A DNA stretch of 64,000 bases from Mactra quadrangularis (GCA_025267735.1 CM046299.1:31201987-31265986); one strand, 5' to 3'; shown: positions 1 through 12,429, counted from the first letter of the stretch. Numbers and translations are program-made. Notes: generated by a model not told the origin, from the letters alone.

Positions 1-999
1 TTCTTAGCAAACAATCAAAGTCATTTAAAGAAAGTAATGAATGAAATATACCATGCATAAGCACTATAAAGTATTTTCTTTTGCCTTTCTAAATTACCCT
101 CAAAGTTGTTTTCTGTAAAAAGTCTATATATTCTATGCCTGTTTTCACTTTTGGTAAATAAATGACTTAGAAACCGCATTTTTTCGTTTTTTGCTTGCCT
201 CTCAAAATATTATTAAATATGGAAAACAAATCTTCTTGCTGGCTTCATTTTTTGACAAAATCCATAGAACCTATGATCAACTTTTTGTGGCCTCATGAAT
301 GAAATGATCCAACAGAAGTTCATGTATAAAATGTTTAAAATGTCACTTGGATTTACTGGTGAAACATTCAGAGTGATTTTCATACCAAGCACACTTCGAA
401 AAATGTAACTTGTTCATTTTGGAAAATGAGAAATTTAAAATCATGTGTTTTTAAACTAAATTGAATTTTTTTTTAAAGTTTTTTAAGTCCAAGATTAAAC
501 GTTAATTCGATTGTAAAGATCAATTCCTGAACAGAAAAAATCTATATACTGATTCAAAGTCAGATCTTAAAGTACAGGTACTTTCTTTATTTCTGAATTA
601 TGCTATTGCATATTAATGATATTATTCTATCATTTTGTGGCTAAATTGCTTGTTAATCACATTTGCGTGAAGCTTAAGCAGACGAAGTGACAAAAGATTA
701 CTTCAAATGACAATTTGTAGGAGTTTAAAAAATAGTCAATGACCCGACTATTATATACCCTCTTTCTTGTTAGGCCTATCAACAATGGCATTGTATTGTT
801 TGGAGTTAAAAGGTCAAATGATGCAGATATTGAACATTTCTGTATTTCAACACGAAACACTCATTTATGGATGGCTAAAAATATCCAAATTAAAGGGTAC
901 AAGACTCATATTCAATGAGATGAAAAAAGGCTGTTTATGCATGGCCATAATTTTTTCTGGAACCCCTTAGTTTAAAGACCATTATAGATGGAATCGAAC
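1..999. other. AT-rich sequence with no recognisable gene
   Basis: I see no exon with paired splice sites and a sustained open frame, and no recognisable repeat end. Two overlapping open frames of 67 codons on opposite strands near 660-970 show no family resemblance. It may be upstream or intronic sequence of the EGF/transmembrane gene whose first visible exon is at 4638. Confidence 0.4.
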
Positions 1000-1600
1000 G
1001 TCGCAAAGGGGCTTCCCAAAAATGTTGGGGGCTAGTTAAATTTTCTAGTGGATAGTCCCCTGGGCTACCTGATGAAAAGGGTTAAGGTCGAGGCCTCGTC
1101 ACCGGGATTCATATTGGAAAATATTGTCCAGACAATAACTGGACAACAGATTCACTTAGGTTCACCAAATTTTATTTGTGGATAGCCTTTGTGTAAAGGG
1201 TGTGCCCTTTTGGTTCTAAGGTTCCCCGGGTCAAAGTTCATGTTGCTGAGATATTATAAGGAAAAATATTGTCTAGACGATAACTCAGTAACAGCTTCAC
1301 CCAGGTTCACCAAATTTTATGTGTGGATAGCCCATGGGTCAGGGATGTGCCCTATTTAGTATTGATTCTGAGGCCCTGGTGTCAAAGGTCAAGGTCACTG
1401 TACGTTTATATTGGAAACTTTGTGCCGTTGATAACTCGCCAACAGCTGTACCTTGGTTCATGAAATTTTTGCTTTGGATAGCCCTCCAGGCAAGGATGTG
1501 ACCTATTTATTTTGAGTTCCCAGGGTCATAGGTCAAGGTTGCTGGTACTACATATGGGGCAAAACACAGCATGGACAGCATACGGGCGTATAATGCTCCG
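1000..1600 (+). mobile_element. 5'-truncated tandem-repeat element, same family as 26060-27193
   Basis: About four degenerate units share phrases such as 'aggttcaccaaattttat' and 'gtccagacaataact' with the complete element at 26060-27193. The right terminus 'acgggcgtata' is present at about 1584-1594, but the matching left terminus 'tatacgcccgt' is absent. This is therefore an element relic that lost its left end. No coding capacity is seen. Confidence 0.7.
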
Positions 1601-2310
1601 CCCAGCGGATAGTTATTTTGTGTAAATTTCTTTATTAATAACATGACATAGGCCAAATTTTTATTTTTTATGGTTTTATGAACAGTGAAATGACTTGGAA
1701 TAGTTTTGCTCTCAAATTTGAGCAAGTCTTCAATATAACTTAGCGCAGAACTATTCTAAGTCAAGATGGAATATTTTTGCAATAAATATTTGAAATGAAT
1801 TCTTAGAACCATAGTGCAAAACTATGTTAAGTCATGTTTGTTGACTAAATAATCAAGAAATAGTATTTTCCTGGCTTATTATCATAATCATCATTATCAT
1901 CAATGTTTCAATGCTAATCGAGAATATATAATCAAGCTGTAACTTTTTGGACAGACAAACAAAAAACACATAATTTTATAACCCTTCATTACAAATTAAA
2001 TTGCACAAATAGAAGAGAATCTATACACAATTGTTTTATGCTAACTGCAAAGAAACTTAGGCCCCTATGTACAACAGTATGATTCCAAGAATATTATGTG
2101 CATCTCAGTTAAACAATTTTAATGAATTTTTAGTAAAAAAACGTATATTGTACGATTATATTGAACTGTCCAATTGCATAAATTAAAACGTCACATTTGT
2201 CATTACACGGTATATTTGATGCTCGGTTAATTTCGGTAGTTCTCGTAGAGCATATTGTCAACACATAGCACTTTTGTATTATACTTCATTTGCAATACGT
2301 ATCGTAGTTT
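1601..2310. other. AT-rich sequence, nothing recognised
   Basis: Low-complexity AT-rich DNA. No open frame with splice signals and no repeat termini could be supported. Confidence 0.4.
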
Positions 2311-2383
2311 GTGTGGCCGAGTGGTGAGACGGTCAGTCTACAAATCTTTTCATCGTGGGTTCGAATCCCGATAGAACCTCATT
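2311..2383 (+). repeat. tRNA-like sequence, probably SINE head
   Basis: A type II tRNA-like stretch has an A-box-like 'tggccgagtgg' and a B-box 'ggttcgaatcc'. The 5' and 3' ends do not pair into an acceptor stem and no convincing anticodon arm forms. A functional tRNA gene is therefore unlikely; a Ser/Leu-tRNA-derived SINE head or tRNA pseudogene fits better. Confidence 0.55.
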
Positions 2384-2929
2384 TTAATCTCTTTTTTTTC
2401 TCATTTAAATCATGGGCGGATTGCGTAAAACACATTGCTCCCCGTGCATCATGAAACTTGTAGAAGCCTTTAAGTGATCTCTTTAAGTGATGATGACAGT
2501 AGAACAACCGACACTGTCAGTAAAAATGAATGATTTTTACATTGTTTGTTTTGAAGTGTTTTATTTCTATGTCCAAAAATTACTGAATAAAATGGATGTT
2601 AAACAAAAAAAAATACAAAACGAAGAACAAAAATTTAAAAAGCGACATATTTAGCTTCGACTCGCACTTCTTTCAAAAATAGATGTTTAGTAGCATGGCA
2701 CTTTAACCGTTCGACCATTCAGCCAGATGAGATATCGACACTAAATTAACTTACACATTACAATTTTTACTGCAAATTTCTATATATAGAACGCGGAAAA
2801 TAATATATACAGTGTGCGATAACCGTGTAATTATGCTATCGGACAGTTCAATATAATCGCACAATAACTATTAAAGTAATGTGTAAATAATGTATTATCT
2901 AATTATGGTGGCATATTTGTACCACCAGA

Positions 2930-3050
2930 TAACTACATAATTTACTAGTTTTTTAAGAGGATAACTAGTTATGGTAACTAGTTTACTACTTAATTAACTA
3001 GTTAATTATGTGGTTAACTAGTTAAGTAACTAGTTATTTTTTCAATAACT
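2930..3050. repeat. Cluster of AACTAGTT palindromes
   Basis: The octamer aactagtt and near variants occur repeatedly within about 110 bp, mixed with 'ttaattaactagttaatta'-type palindromic runs. This is simple palindromic low-complexity DNA; no gene is visible. Confidence 0.6.
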
Positions 3051-3099
3051 TAATTATCATTACACGAAATAAAGTTAGCACCAACAGCTGCCATTAAGT

Positions 3100-4345
3100 A
3101 TTATTTTACCAGTCTAAGGTACAGATCTCGGATCGTGCAAGTTTCCGAAATTTGCGTTTATCGTGCGTGTATCGTGCGTGTATCATTCATACCGTGTTCG
3201 TGTATAATTCACCGTGTATTTCAATCGTGTAACGTGTAGACCGCTCATCGTGTAAATACACGGTAAAAATCGGTCCGAGATATTGTGATTTTGCGTTTTA
3301 TTACCGTGTATCGTGTGCCCGAGATATTGACAAATCCATACGTATAAATGTATTAAATACTTATGCATTGTCGACTAATCATCATCCGTAAACAAAAAGA
3401 AAAACCGCGATTCATTAAGTTGAGTTTAGAATAAATGTTGACTTTGTTTAAACCGGAAATTCCTGTTTAAATGCCGTACGTCGATAAACTGCGGCTCATT
3501 CCGGACCAATCTGCGGTCAATTAAATTGCGGCCCAACCGAAATGTTGTTACTAAATTAAAATAATCGTTATAATATTATTATATTTAAAATGTAAACACA
3601 TGCTTTCATTTATCTTAATCATCAAACATTTTCTTTGTTTGTCAGTGGCTAAAGCGTTTAGTAAACAAACTGTTATAATCGACATCTTACTTGGTCAAGA
3701 ACTCGTTTATCACGACTCTATATGATTAAAAAAGTCATCATTGTTTTAATTCTTAAAGTAAATTAAATTATTTAGTTTTTACAGTTTATTCGTATTATTC
3801 CCTCATATTTGCGTATTTATATGTAAAACTTTTTATTTAAATATCGATTTTGTAGTCGGCATAAAGTAGTAAGTTAACACGAGGTGTGTGTACTGTCTTA
3901 ATACCGCGTCTTCACGCAAGCACTGCATGTTAACATTTATATCTAGTATACATACTACTAAAAAGGCGACCATTATACAATATGACATGCTTATATTTTT
4001 TTAATCACGCGTAGACTGTGTTTTGAAAAAATATACTAATTCAAAGTATTTTTCACCATGAATGGCTTGAAAATAAAAACAAAGAAAAAAATTGAAACGT
4101 GTATTTCTTTTTCTATCGTGTGGGTTTCGCCGGCTATCGTGTGTGTGGTTTTAAATCTGAATAAAGCCAACTTACAAAGAATGACATAAACAATTTTTGA
4201 CAGTAATGTTATTCTTTATTCTGCAGTTTGTATTTTTGTTATACATCAAGTACTTACATAATTTGTTTGATAAAAAAATATCAATCGTGTTCTTCTTTGT
4301 CTATCGTGTAATGACTGCTCGCCGATCGTGTACCTTTATTTCTAC
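3100..4345. repeat. Degenerate repeat rich in ATCGTGT/CGTGTA
   Basis: The heptamer atcgtgt and hexamer cgtgta recur many times at 3130-3330 and again at 4100-4335. A second, longer resemblance joins 3975-4040 and 4370-4435: both contain 'gcttatattttt' followed by 'aatca..c...agactgtgtt'. This suggests a duplicated block of roughly 400 bp. No exon is evident. Confidence 0.5.
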
Positions 4346-4637
4346 TAAAAATGTCGATATGCAATAAAATAATCTATACTATATGATTTGCTTATATTTT
4401 TACAATCAAGCAAAGACTGTGTTTAACTTTTGAAACATATACACATACAATTATGACATTTTTTTGCATTTTGCAAATGCCCAAACCAATAAATGGTTAA
4501 AGTATATAATAATGACTTTTTTACTCTGACTGTTTTGACCAAATTTAAAACGGCACAATTTTACTTTGATTTCTGGTTCAAAACATGTCATTTGCAAGCC
4601 ATTTATTAAATTAACATATGTATTCGATGTTTTACAG

Positions 4638-4799
4638 CAAACAGTGGCAGTTCAAGTAGTTCTACTAATACTCATAATCTAAGTGCTGCTGAAAGGTACA
4701 GATTATCTAAGCAGCCCCAGGGAAGCAGCAGCTCAAGCTATGGCAGTAGTGCAAGTTCCAGCAATCTTAACGGAAGATCAAGTTATTCTGGACAAACAG
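4638..4799 (+). CDS. Gene A exon 1 (of those visible): Ser-rich HNLSAxER module
   Basis: A 162 bp exon follows a 'gttttacag' acceptor and ends at G|gtaaat, phase 1 at both ends. It encodes about 54 residues, with a poly-Ser/Thr start, the motif HNLSAAERYRLSKQ, then a Ser/Asn/Gly-rich stretch ending SYSGQTG. The motif and reading phase recur in the exons at 19461, 22397 and 22967, which supports it as real coding sequence. No known domain is recognised. The stretch precedes the EGF domains of the same reconstructed protein, so it is probably extracellular and possibly O-glycosylated (inference from Ser/Thr content). The preceding exon and the start codon were not found in this window. Confidence 0.75.
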
Positions 4800-5640
4800 G
4801 TAAATCATTCTCAGGAGTTCTTCGTCTAATTCTCAACTAGGATGTATATTACCCATGTATATATTGTCTCTTTAGCGCAACAAAGTTGTTACTCCCCTTT
4901 TGAAAATTTTACAGGAGAGACAAAAACACATAAACATAAGTTAAATAATAACTTTTATTTAAAAAAAATATTATTATCTGAAATTGAACGCGTTAGTAGT
5001 TAAAAAGTTATTGATTATAATTTGAGTTACAACCTTGTTGCAAAACATTTATTTAAAACTAAGTTGTATCTCATTTAAGAGTTTAATTTATGTTATCATT
5101 ATTATTATCCAATTAGATGTTTTGACTGTATTGCATTGCCAAATTTTAACTTGTATAATGTGACATGAATATATAACTTTATATTGTATATGTCTTTGCG
5201 AAAGGGTGATCTCAATTACTTACATTTTCTTCATATAAAGTCAATTGAACGGATGTTATCAAATACTTTCAATTTTGAATTCACTGAATAGTATAATTAC
5301 ATGACTGGGGAGATTTTTACACAAAGAACAATACTATGTACATGAGTTTGTACCCCTAGCATAAGATATAACAGTTCTGTGATTATAAAAACTATTATGT
5401 AACTAATTGTAGGAAATCACAGTTTAAGAATATAAAAAAGTGAAAACATATACGTATGTAACTTCACATGATTACAACAGGTTTACCATTTCTATCATAT
5501 AATACAACTGGTTAAAAAACCGAAAAAACATCTTTACCGCTTAATTTTAACGGGTCAGTTCTCTCATTTTCACGCGTCACATTTATAGCTGTACTTTTTT
5601 CTACCAGAAATTAATTTTGTTTTCAGCATTAAAAAGCTTA
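4800..5640. other. Intron sequence of gene A, no further feature
   Basis: The first ~40 bases resemble the start of the intron after the duplicate exon (19626 on). The rest is AT-rich with no recognised repeat terminus or exon. Confidence 0.5.
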
Positions 5641-7113
5641 TTATCCCCCGCCGATATAATCGGGAGGGGGATATAGTTTTGGCGTTGTCCGTCCGTCCGT
5701 CCATCCGTCCGTCCGAATTTCGTTTCCGGAGTAGTTCTCTGCAACTACTGGCTGGAATTCAACGAAACTTTATGGGAATCATCAATATCAAGAGGAGATG
5801 CGCATGTGGTCAGCTTTTTTCTGATCAGACCCTTTAACTCAGAGTTATGGCCCTTGATTAGTTATGTAGTATGCATATAGAGTAAAAGTCGTTTCCGGGG
5901 TAGTTCTCTGCAACTACTGGCTGGAATTCAACGAAACTTTATGGGAATCATCAATACCAAGAGGAGATTCGCATGTGGTCAGCTTTTTTCGGATCAGACC
6001 CTTTAACTCAGAGTTATGGCCCTTGATTAGTTATGTAGTATGCATATAGAGTAAATGTCGTTTCCGGAGTAGTTCTCTGCAACAACTGGCTGGAATTCAA
6101 CGAAACATTATGGGAATCATCAATATCAAGAGGAGATGCGAATGTGGTCAGCTTTTTTCGGATCAGACCCTTTAACTCAGAGTTATGGCCCTTGATTAGT
6201 TATGTAGTATGCATATAGAGTAAGTCGTTTCCGGAGTAGTTTTCTGCAACTACTGGCTGGAATTCAATGAAACTTTATGGGAATCATCAATATCAAGAGG
6301 AGATGCGCATGTGGTCAGCTTTTTTCGGATCAGACCCTTTAACTCAGAGTTATGGCCCTTGATTAGTTATGTAGTATGCATATAGAGTAAAAGTCGTTTC
6401 CGGAGTAGTTCTCTGCAACTACTGGCTGGAATTCAACGAAACTTTATGGGAATCATTAATATCAAGAGGAGATGCGCATGTGGTCAGCTTTTTTCTGATC
6501 AGACCCTTTAACTCAGAGTTATGGCCCTTAATTAGTTATGTAGTATGCATTTAGAGTAAAAGTTGTTTCCGCACTTCTTCTCTGCAACTACTGGCTGGAA
6601 TTCAACGAAACTTTATGGGAATCATCAATATCAAGAGGAGATGCGCATACCGTCAGCTTGTTCCGGTCAGACACTTTAACTCAGAGTTATGGCCCTTGAT
6701 TAGTTATGCAGTATGCATATAGAGGAAAAAAAATTTCTGCGCTATTTCTCTGCAACTATTGGCTGGAATTCAACGAAACTTTATGGGAATCATCAATATC
6801 TAGAGGAGACACGCATATCGTCGCCTTGTTCTGGTCAGACCTTTCAGCTCAGAGTTATTGCTCTTGATTAATTGTGCAGTGTTCATATAGAGAAATATTG
6901 CTATTTCTTTGCAACAGCTGGATTGATTTCAACAAGATTTTATGGAAACCATCAATACAGAAAAGAAATTTGCATCTCATTGGCATGTCCTGATAATTTT
7001 TATTAACATGGAGTTATGTATGTTCCCTATTATGGTTTTATGGATTTTTATATTTATTAATAAAGCCTTATGTCTCCAGTTGTTGTGTTAGTAAAAACAA
7101 GTACTCGGCGGGG
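5641..7113 (+). mobile_element. Pearl-like non-autonomous element with ~169 bp tandem core
   Basis: The element starts with 'ttatcccccgccg', followed by a CCGT-type microsatellite at about 5687-5715 and then a tandem array. Unit starts lie at 5721, 5890, 6059, 6226, 6395 and 6564, a spacing of 167-169 bp, with two or three increasingly diverged units to about 6990. It closes with 'cggcggggaatata', an imperfect inverted copy of the start. Short terminal inverted repeats, a tandem core and an ACGG/CCGT microsatellite are the described architecture of bivalve pearl elements, later linked to Helentron-associated elements. No protein is encoded. It lies in an intron of gene A. Confidence 0.8.
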
Positions 7114-7193
7114 AATATAAATTCAACGAATTTGCTTGTTAAATTAAAAAATAATGTGTTTATTTCAGCTGAACCTTTATTTTGTAAAATTAC

Positions 7194-9510
7194 CAGTAGG
7201 GAATACTTCCCGTTCGGGAAACAAGGGGATTTCCCTTCAGTGCTTCCCGATCGGGCAGCAAATGTCAAAATATTTCCCGATCGGGAAGCATTTTGGCCTT
7301 TTTTGACGTACCTTACTAAAAGTGACCGCTGCATAAAAGTATTAAACCTACAAAAATATGGAAAACACCATCTGATACAGGAAAGATGTATCTAAAATCC
7401 TACCGAGTCGTTTTCTTTTAAAATGCCTACAATTAAAATAATCTGAAATTGAAAATCAGAAAAAAAGTTGTTTCCCGTTCTGGAAACATTGCTTCCCGAT
7501 CAGGAAGCAAGTTATACTATTTTTAATACAGCTAGATTGTATGTTATCCAAATAAAACTTCAGCTATAGACATTTTTTGTTAATGGAAATATTGCATTGA
7601 TTCCAACGCGTATGTAAGAAATACCTTTCACATGTACCATTCATAGTAATTTAGGTGTCCCTTAAATGGAATTGTATAGAAATTTAATCACGTTTTTCAA
7701 TTTTTATATGTATAATCATAACATCCCAAAAGATATTCCTATAAGTATACTTATAATCAATTTAAAGGTTTGACAAGTGTATAAATGTAAATTATCATTC
7801 ATTGGGTTTAACACCGTAGCAGCACATTGCTTATGTCATGTGTCATATAACAGCTCTAAGTCAACATACTCACTGTTTTTGGAAAGACTAATCTCTGAAC
7901 TGAGCAGTTCACTAGTTACTAAGCACATAATTGGTCAGTTACTGAAAGCTGCTCTACATGATTTAAAATAAGTGGTGAGAGGGAGAATAGTCGTAGAAAA
8001 TATTTCATGACCAAGCTCCTTGAACCCTAATTTAGTAGATTAATATGCTACCAACTAATCTAGACCAGCGGTATACTTAACGATTTTTACAAATATAAAC
8101 TGATAAAAACTTATCAATAAACACTAACACAAAATTTCAAATGTGGTTCAATTCATTTGTTTCACATGTAGTTTCCTATTGCTATAAATTTACTTGAATT
8201 ATTTCATTTCCAGTAAAAATAGAATACATTGTATTAAGGAGTATGCAATGACACCTGGCGGCCATAGGTATATCTTTTGCTATAAAAAATAAGTTTGAGC
8301 AGTATTGTGAAACTATTTTAACAAGTTAACTAAGTGAAGAAAGGGTTATCTTATTTCCATCTTGTTTGCTGTTAAAATGGGCAAAGGCCAAATGACTTAC
8401 ATAAATACCGCACATCTAACAGTCTAAGGATATGTGAAATGTTTTCAATTTTTAAGGAAAATAATGAGAATGCTTAAAGCACAGTCACATCATAATTTCT
8501 ATCAGTATTTCACAAGAAATAGACTACAAGAGGTCCACTAACCTTTTAACAGTATGTAATCCTATTTAAAGCATTTATTTGATCCCAATTCATAAATGCT
8601 CGTTGATTTTATTTACATATTCTTTACATATTCTTTTAAAAAATCATGCAAAACACTTGCTTTTCTAATTGTTAGCTATGTATGTATTTTTCAAAACTAG
8701 CAAACAATATTAAATTGAACCCAATATTCATAATTATTTTTTCTGTTGAAACATTAATGAAAATCTCGATAGTTTGTATTTATCTTATATGTAGAGTAAT
8801 GAATAAACCTAGTAAGTCCAGCCATCTACAACTGATTAAGAACCAACATTTGACAACCAAGAATACCAGACTTTCCAGACTTGGCTTATTTTAATTTTCT
8901 CATAAAATTATCATAAAATTACAGATTTAGGAAATGAATCAAATATTATGATATTTAAATGTGATATATAGTTCATATTACTAAATATATAACTATATAC
9001 ATAAATTAAAGTTTAATTGTACAATTAATTTTGTTTTGATCAGATTATTCTGGTAGAAAATCAGAATGTTTATACTGGACTATGTAGCCTTAAATTTTTT
9101 ACAAGTAAGTAGACAGGTCTCTTTGTGAAATTAGTTTTGCATTACATACTAACTACATTAGAAAGAATATAACTTGCTTCCTGATCGGGAAGCAATGTTT
9201 CCAGAACGGGAAACAACTTTCTTCTTTGAAGTCGTATTTCTTTTCTGAATTTCAATTTCAGATTATTTTAATTGTAGGCATTTTAAAAGAAAAAGACTCG
9301 GTAGGATTTTAGATACATTTTTCCTGTATCAGATGGTGCTTTTCATATTTTTGTAGGTTTAATACTTTTATGCAGCGGTCACTTTTGGTAAGGTACATCA
9401 AAAAAGGCCAAAATGCTTCCCGATCGGGAAATATTTTGACATTTGCTGCCCGATCGGGAAGCACTGAAGGGGAACCCCCTTGTTTCCCGAACGGGAAGTA
9501 TTCCCTACTG
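7194..9510. mobile_element. 2.3 kb foldback (long-TIR) transposable element
   Basis: The left arm (7194-7516) and right arm (9168-9510) are inverted copies of ~325-343 bp. Both are rich in palindromic 'cccgatcggg'-type motifs and differ by a few substitutions and a short indel. The outer tips are cagtaggg and ccctactg, and the flanking bases ATTAC (7189-7193 and 9511-9515) form a 5 bp target duplication. The 1.65 kb centre has no credible open frame but contains a reverse-oriented SINE (about 7800-8063). The structure fits a non-autonomous foldback DNA transposon; the superfamily is undetermined. Confidence 0.85.
7800..8063 (-). mobile_element. tRNA-derived SINE (family of 43461), inside the foldback element
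   Basis: Reading on the minus strand, the sequence runs from a tRNA-like head ('ttggtagcatatt') through a shared body to the tail 'gctacggtgttaaaccc'. Body and tail match the SINE copies at 20287, 32187 and 43461. The B-box is eroded. It inserted into the loop of the 7194-9510 element. Confidence 0.7.
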
Positions 9511-9515
9511 ATTAC

Positions 9516-10488
9516 AGGGCAGATCTATTTTCAAAAAAAGTAACATGCTTGTCTTTAACTAGCATTTTTTGAAAAATTGAAATAGCAAAGTAATAAAATT
9601 GTTATTATTGAATTCATCATTTTATTTTATTTTCAAAAAAATGTATATTTTACATACATAGTTTATCTTTAATAATTTTGACTTTTTGACATGAAAAAAG
9701 ACAACTAGAGCCTAAAAACGAAAAATGCTTATCAGTTAATAAACCTTCAGATATTGAGAGAATTTTATCTGATAAGGTCATAGAATGAAATTGGTTTAAA
9801 CCCTTAACCTCAAATGTAAATTGGAACAATGTATAAATACAATATCAGTTACGACAATCGCAAATGTAAAAAGGTAATACATATTCAGGGACTGAAAGAA
9901 ACACTATTGTAACTCCATTTTCTCAAAACTTTCCAGAAGAGCAAAAGAACTACTTTCATCTTACTTTTTTGTCGCTTTACAAGTTTTGTATCTTTGGCAC
10001 ATTTAGATAACATTTTGATACGATCTTTTGCATAACTTAAGCGTGCATTTTTACTGAATTATGGCCCTTGTATACTTGAAAATTTCTTGATTAAATTTTT
10101 GAGCAATATTTTACCTTTGCAATTACTGAAGGTAACACCATTGGAGATATAGTACAAATCGCATAACTCTAGCATGAATTTTGATCGGTTAGCTTTTTTC
10201 ATGCTGAGAAAATCTTGCAAATCAATGATAGATACTATTTACACGAGCACCTTGAATAGTCAAGCGCGCTGTCTGTAGAAAGATTTTGCCTTTATTTGCT
10301 TTTCAAAAAGTAATAATCGAACAATAATGCAATGTTTTAAATTTAACCTTTATTTCAATTAAAATATATAAAATAGCCACTCAATATGAAATACCTGTTT
10401 TACGAAAACAAGCTAAATATTGCTGTTATCATCTCTTACTGAAATGTAATGATTGATCAAACAACCAACTCATTATCCTCCTATCCGT
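9516..10488. repeat. Intron sequence with degenerate tandem-repeat element remnants
   Basis: Phrases such as 'ttatggcccttgtatac', 'cttttgcataactt' and 'cgcataactctagcatga' at 10020-10190 are typical of the cores of molluscan tandem-repeat elements, but no termini are visible. The part near 9790-9900 weakly resembles 19835-19925, downstream of the duplicate exon. No exon is seen. Confidence 0.4.
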
Positions 10489-10489
10489 G

Positions 10490-10722
10490 CCGCGGCCGTG
10501 GCGTAGTGGTTAGAATGTCTTCGAGTCAGGAGAGCGCGGGTTAGAGCCCGGTCGCAGTAGGTCATACCCTATACATGAGTTGTCGGCCTCGTGGTAGGGT
10601 AAGTTAGTAGTGGTGATAGAAAAAAGTGTCCAGGAAACCTATAGTAGGAAGAGCTGGCCGTCGTTTATATAACCTAAATACATGTATGTGTTGAATACGA
10701 CGTTAAAACAATTTAAAAAAAA
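10490..10722 (+). mobile_element. tRNA-derived SINE, second family
   Basis: The head has an A-box 'gtggcgtagtggtta' and B-box-like 'gggttagagccc'. The body contains 'gtccaggaaacctat', and the tail 'gaatacgacgttaaaac' leads to an A-rich end. Body and tail resemble the copy at 21303-21598 ('gtccaggaaagctagg', 'tgatacggcgttaac'). This is a Pol III-type SINE in a gene A intron. Confidence 0.7.
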
Positions 10723-10749
10723 CTTCTATCCTATTGCTTATTTCCTTAT

Positions 10750-11725
10750 TACAAATAAGAAACAAAAAACTAGAGGACAATGATGACCCATTTTCGATCA
10801 AGTTCTGTTGATGTATGCATAAATTAGAGAAAATTATATATATCAAACTTTCAAACCATCTTCACAATAGTGTTTACAAGGTTTTTCCATATTTTGTCTG
10901 TGTAACCTGGTTATTCTAACTTAAACAAAAACTCATAAAAACAAACTTTCAAACCAATTTATAGAATAATTTCGATAAAAAAGTAGCAACAAGAGTGTCT
11001 CTTTTATGGTTTTCCATATTTTGACTAGTTTTTCGACCCCATGTTCGAACTCACCCAAGCAAATACTTAGACAAGCATCCTGACCAAGTTTAATGACAAT
11101 TGAGTCTAAATTGTGACCCCTTAAGTGGTCACAAGGTTTTTTTCCATATTTGGGCTGTGTGACCTAGTTTTTGACCACAGATTACCCATGTTCAAACTCA
11201 TCCGAGTAATTAATTAGACAAGCATCCTGACCATTCAGAACACCACGACTATTCATTAAATGAATAATCTCGGAAGGATTCGTGGTGATCCACAAAAAAC
11301 AGGGATTTTGCTAAGCAAGCACAGGCAAAACACTTAACGGCCATGCAAAATAGTTCTTGTTGTACACACATAAGGCTTTGTAAATACATATCTTTAACTA
11401 AATATGTGGTTATATATTGTTCAGTGGATATCATTTAATCGTGCTTTTTAAAATGTATGGACTAGAGCAAGACATCTATCATCATCTATACGATCGGAAA
11501 TTCGTTTACTTCAACACCGGTTAAAGTATTTTGTTTGAGCATGTGACGCAAAGGTAGTTAAATGGCGTCTGAATATGTCCGAGGTTATTCCTTGTGAATT
11601 GCCGAGGATTTCCGAATGGCATCCTGACCAAGCTTAATGACAGTTAAGAAAAAATGTCACCACTGGAGTGTTTACAAACAAATGAGGACGAGCGACGGAC
11701 AAAAGAAGGCGATCACAAAAACTCA
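10750..11725. repeat. Tandem-repeat element interrupted by a ~390 bp insertion
   Basis: Units of roughly 110-130 bp carry 'ttttccatattttg', 'tgtgacctagtttt' and 'agacaagcatcctgacca'. A foreign segment (about 11235-11615) is bracketed by two copies of gcatcctgacca, after which element sequence resumes and ends near 'cggacaaaagaaggcgatcac'. The bracketing 12-mer could be a target duplication or simply two tandem units. Confidence 0.55.
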
Positions 11726-11739
11726 CTATGTCACTAAGG

Positions 11740-12280
11740 AAACCTTCGGTCGTTATGGTGCACGTCGTCCGTCTGTCTGTCCGGCGGCTGTTTGTCCGGC
11801 GATAGCAAAGTCTTGTCCGCTTGTTAACAATAAACTTATTTCACAAAAGGTTAATCTTTCTTGGTATCATGATTGGCTCATGGATGATTCCAATTATATT
11901 GGGGTCATTAGAATCAAAGTCTAAGTCTAAGTGACCTGGTAGCATAATTCTGTCCGCTCAATAACTTGAAACGTATTAATCTTAGCTTGTATTCTAAATA
12001 TAAAAAATAAGCATCAGGTATACCTGGATTATAGATGCTTAAATTATATTTTCTATAACAAGAAATGTGATGTGAAAAGCCCACTAAAGCTGCACTATTA
12101 CTCTGATGGGTATTAAATAACAAATTTATTTCTACATAAGATTTCATATTTTGGTCAATCAATTCAAGCATGTTGGATAAACTTCTATGGCTATTAATAG
12201 GAAAATCAATATAATTGTCTAAATATTGTTCGTGAAAAGTTTAATAATTTCGTGGTATCTCTTAATAAATAAAGGATATT
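11740..12280. repeat. Fragment of tandem-repeat element and AT-rich sequence
   Basis: A CCGTCTGT/GTCCGG-rich stretch at 11760-11820 and 'tgtccgctcaataacttgaaac' near 11951 match the opening of the element at 26060 ('tgtccgctcaatatcttgaaa'). The remainder is AT-rich with no exon recognised. Confidence 0.45.
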
Positions 12281-12290
12281 CGCAGATTTT

Positions 12291-12413
12291 GGTGTAAGAT
12301 CGATTTATATTTCACCGAGTGAGCTTAGAAAACATATTTTCACGAGTGACGTAGCCACGAGTGAAAATATGTTTTCTGAGCTCACAAGGTGAAATATAAA
12401 TCGATCTTACACC
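12291..12413. repeat. Near-perfect 53 bp inverted repeat (hairpin)
   Basis: The arms at 12291-12343 and 12361-12413 match at 50 of 53 positions and are separated by 17 bp. Two direct copies of cacgagtg span the arm/spacer junctions. Fragments of the same motif ('gagctcagaaaac', 'ttcacg', 'agctcactcggtgaaat') recur at 27380-27440, so it belongs to a dispersed repeat family. Confidence 0.85.
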
Positions 12414-12429
12414 GAAATCGGCGAATTTT

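Noticed and set aside
2311..2383. Functional tRNA gene
   Set aside because: A and B boxes are present but the acceptor stem does not pair and no anticodon loop is convincing.
5721..6990. Regular ~169 bp repeats as a CRISPR-like array
   Set aside because: Units are contiguous long repeats without unique spacers, in a eukaryotic element with pearl-type ends.
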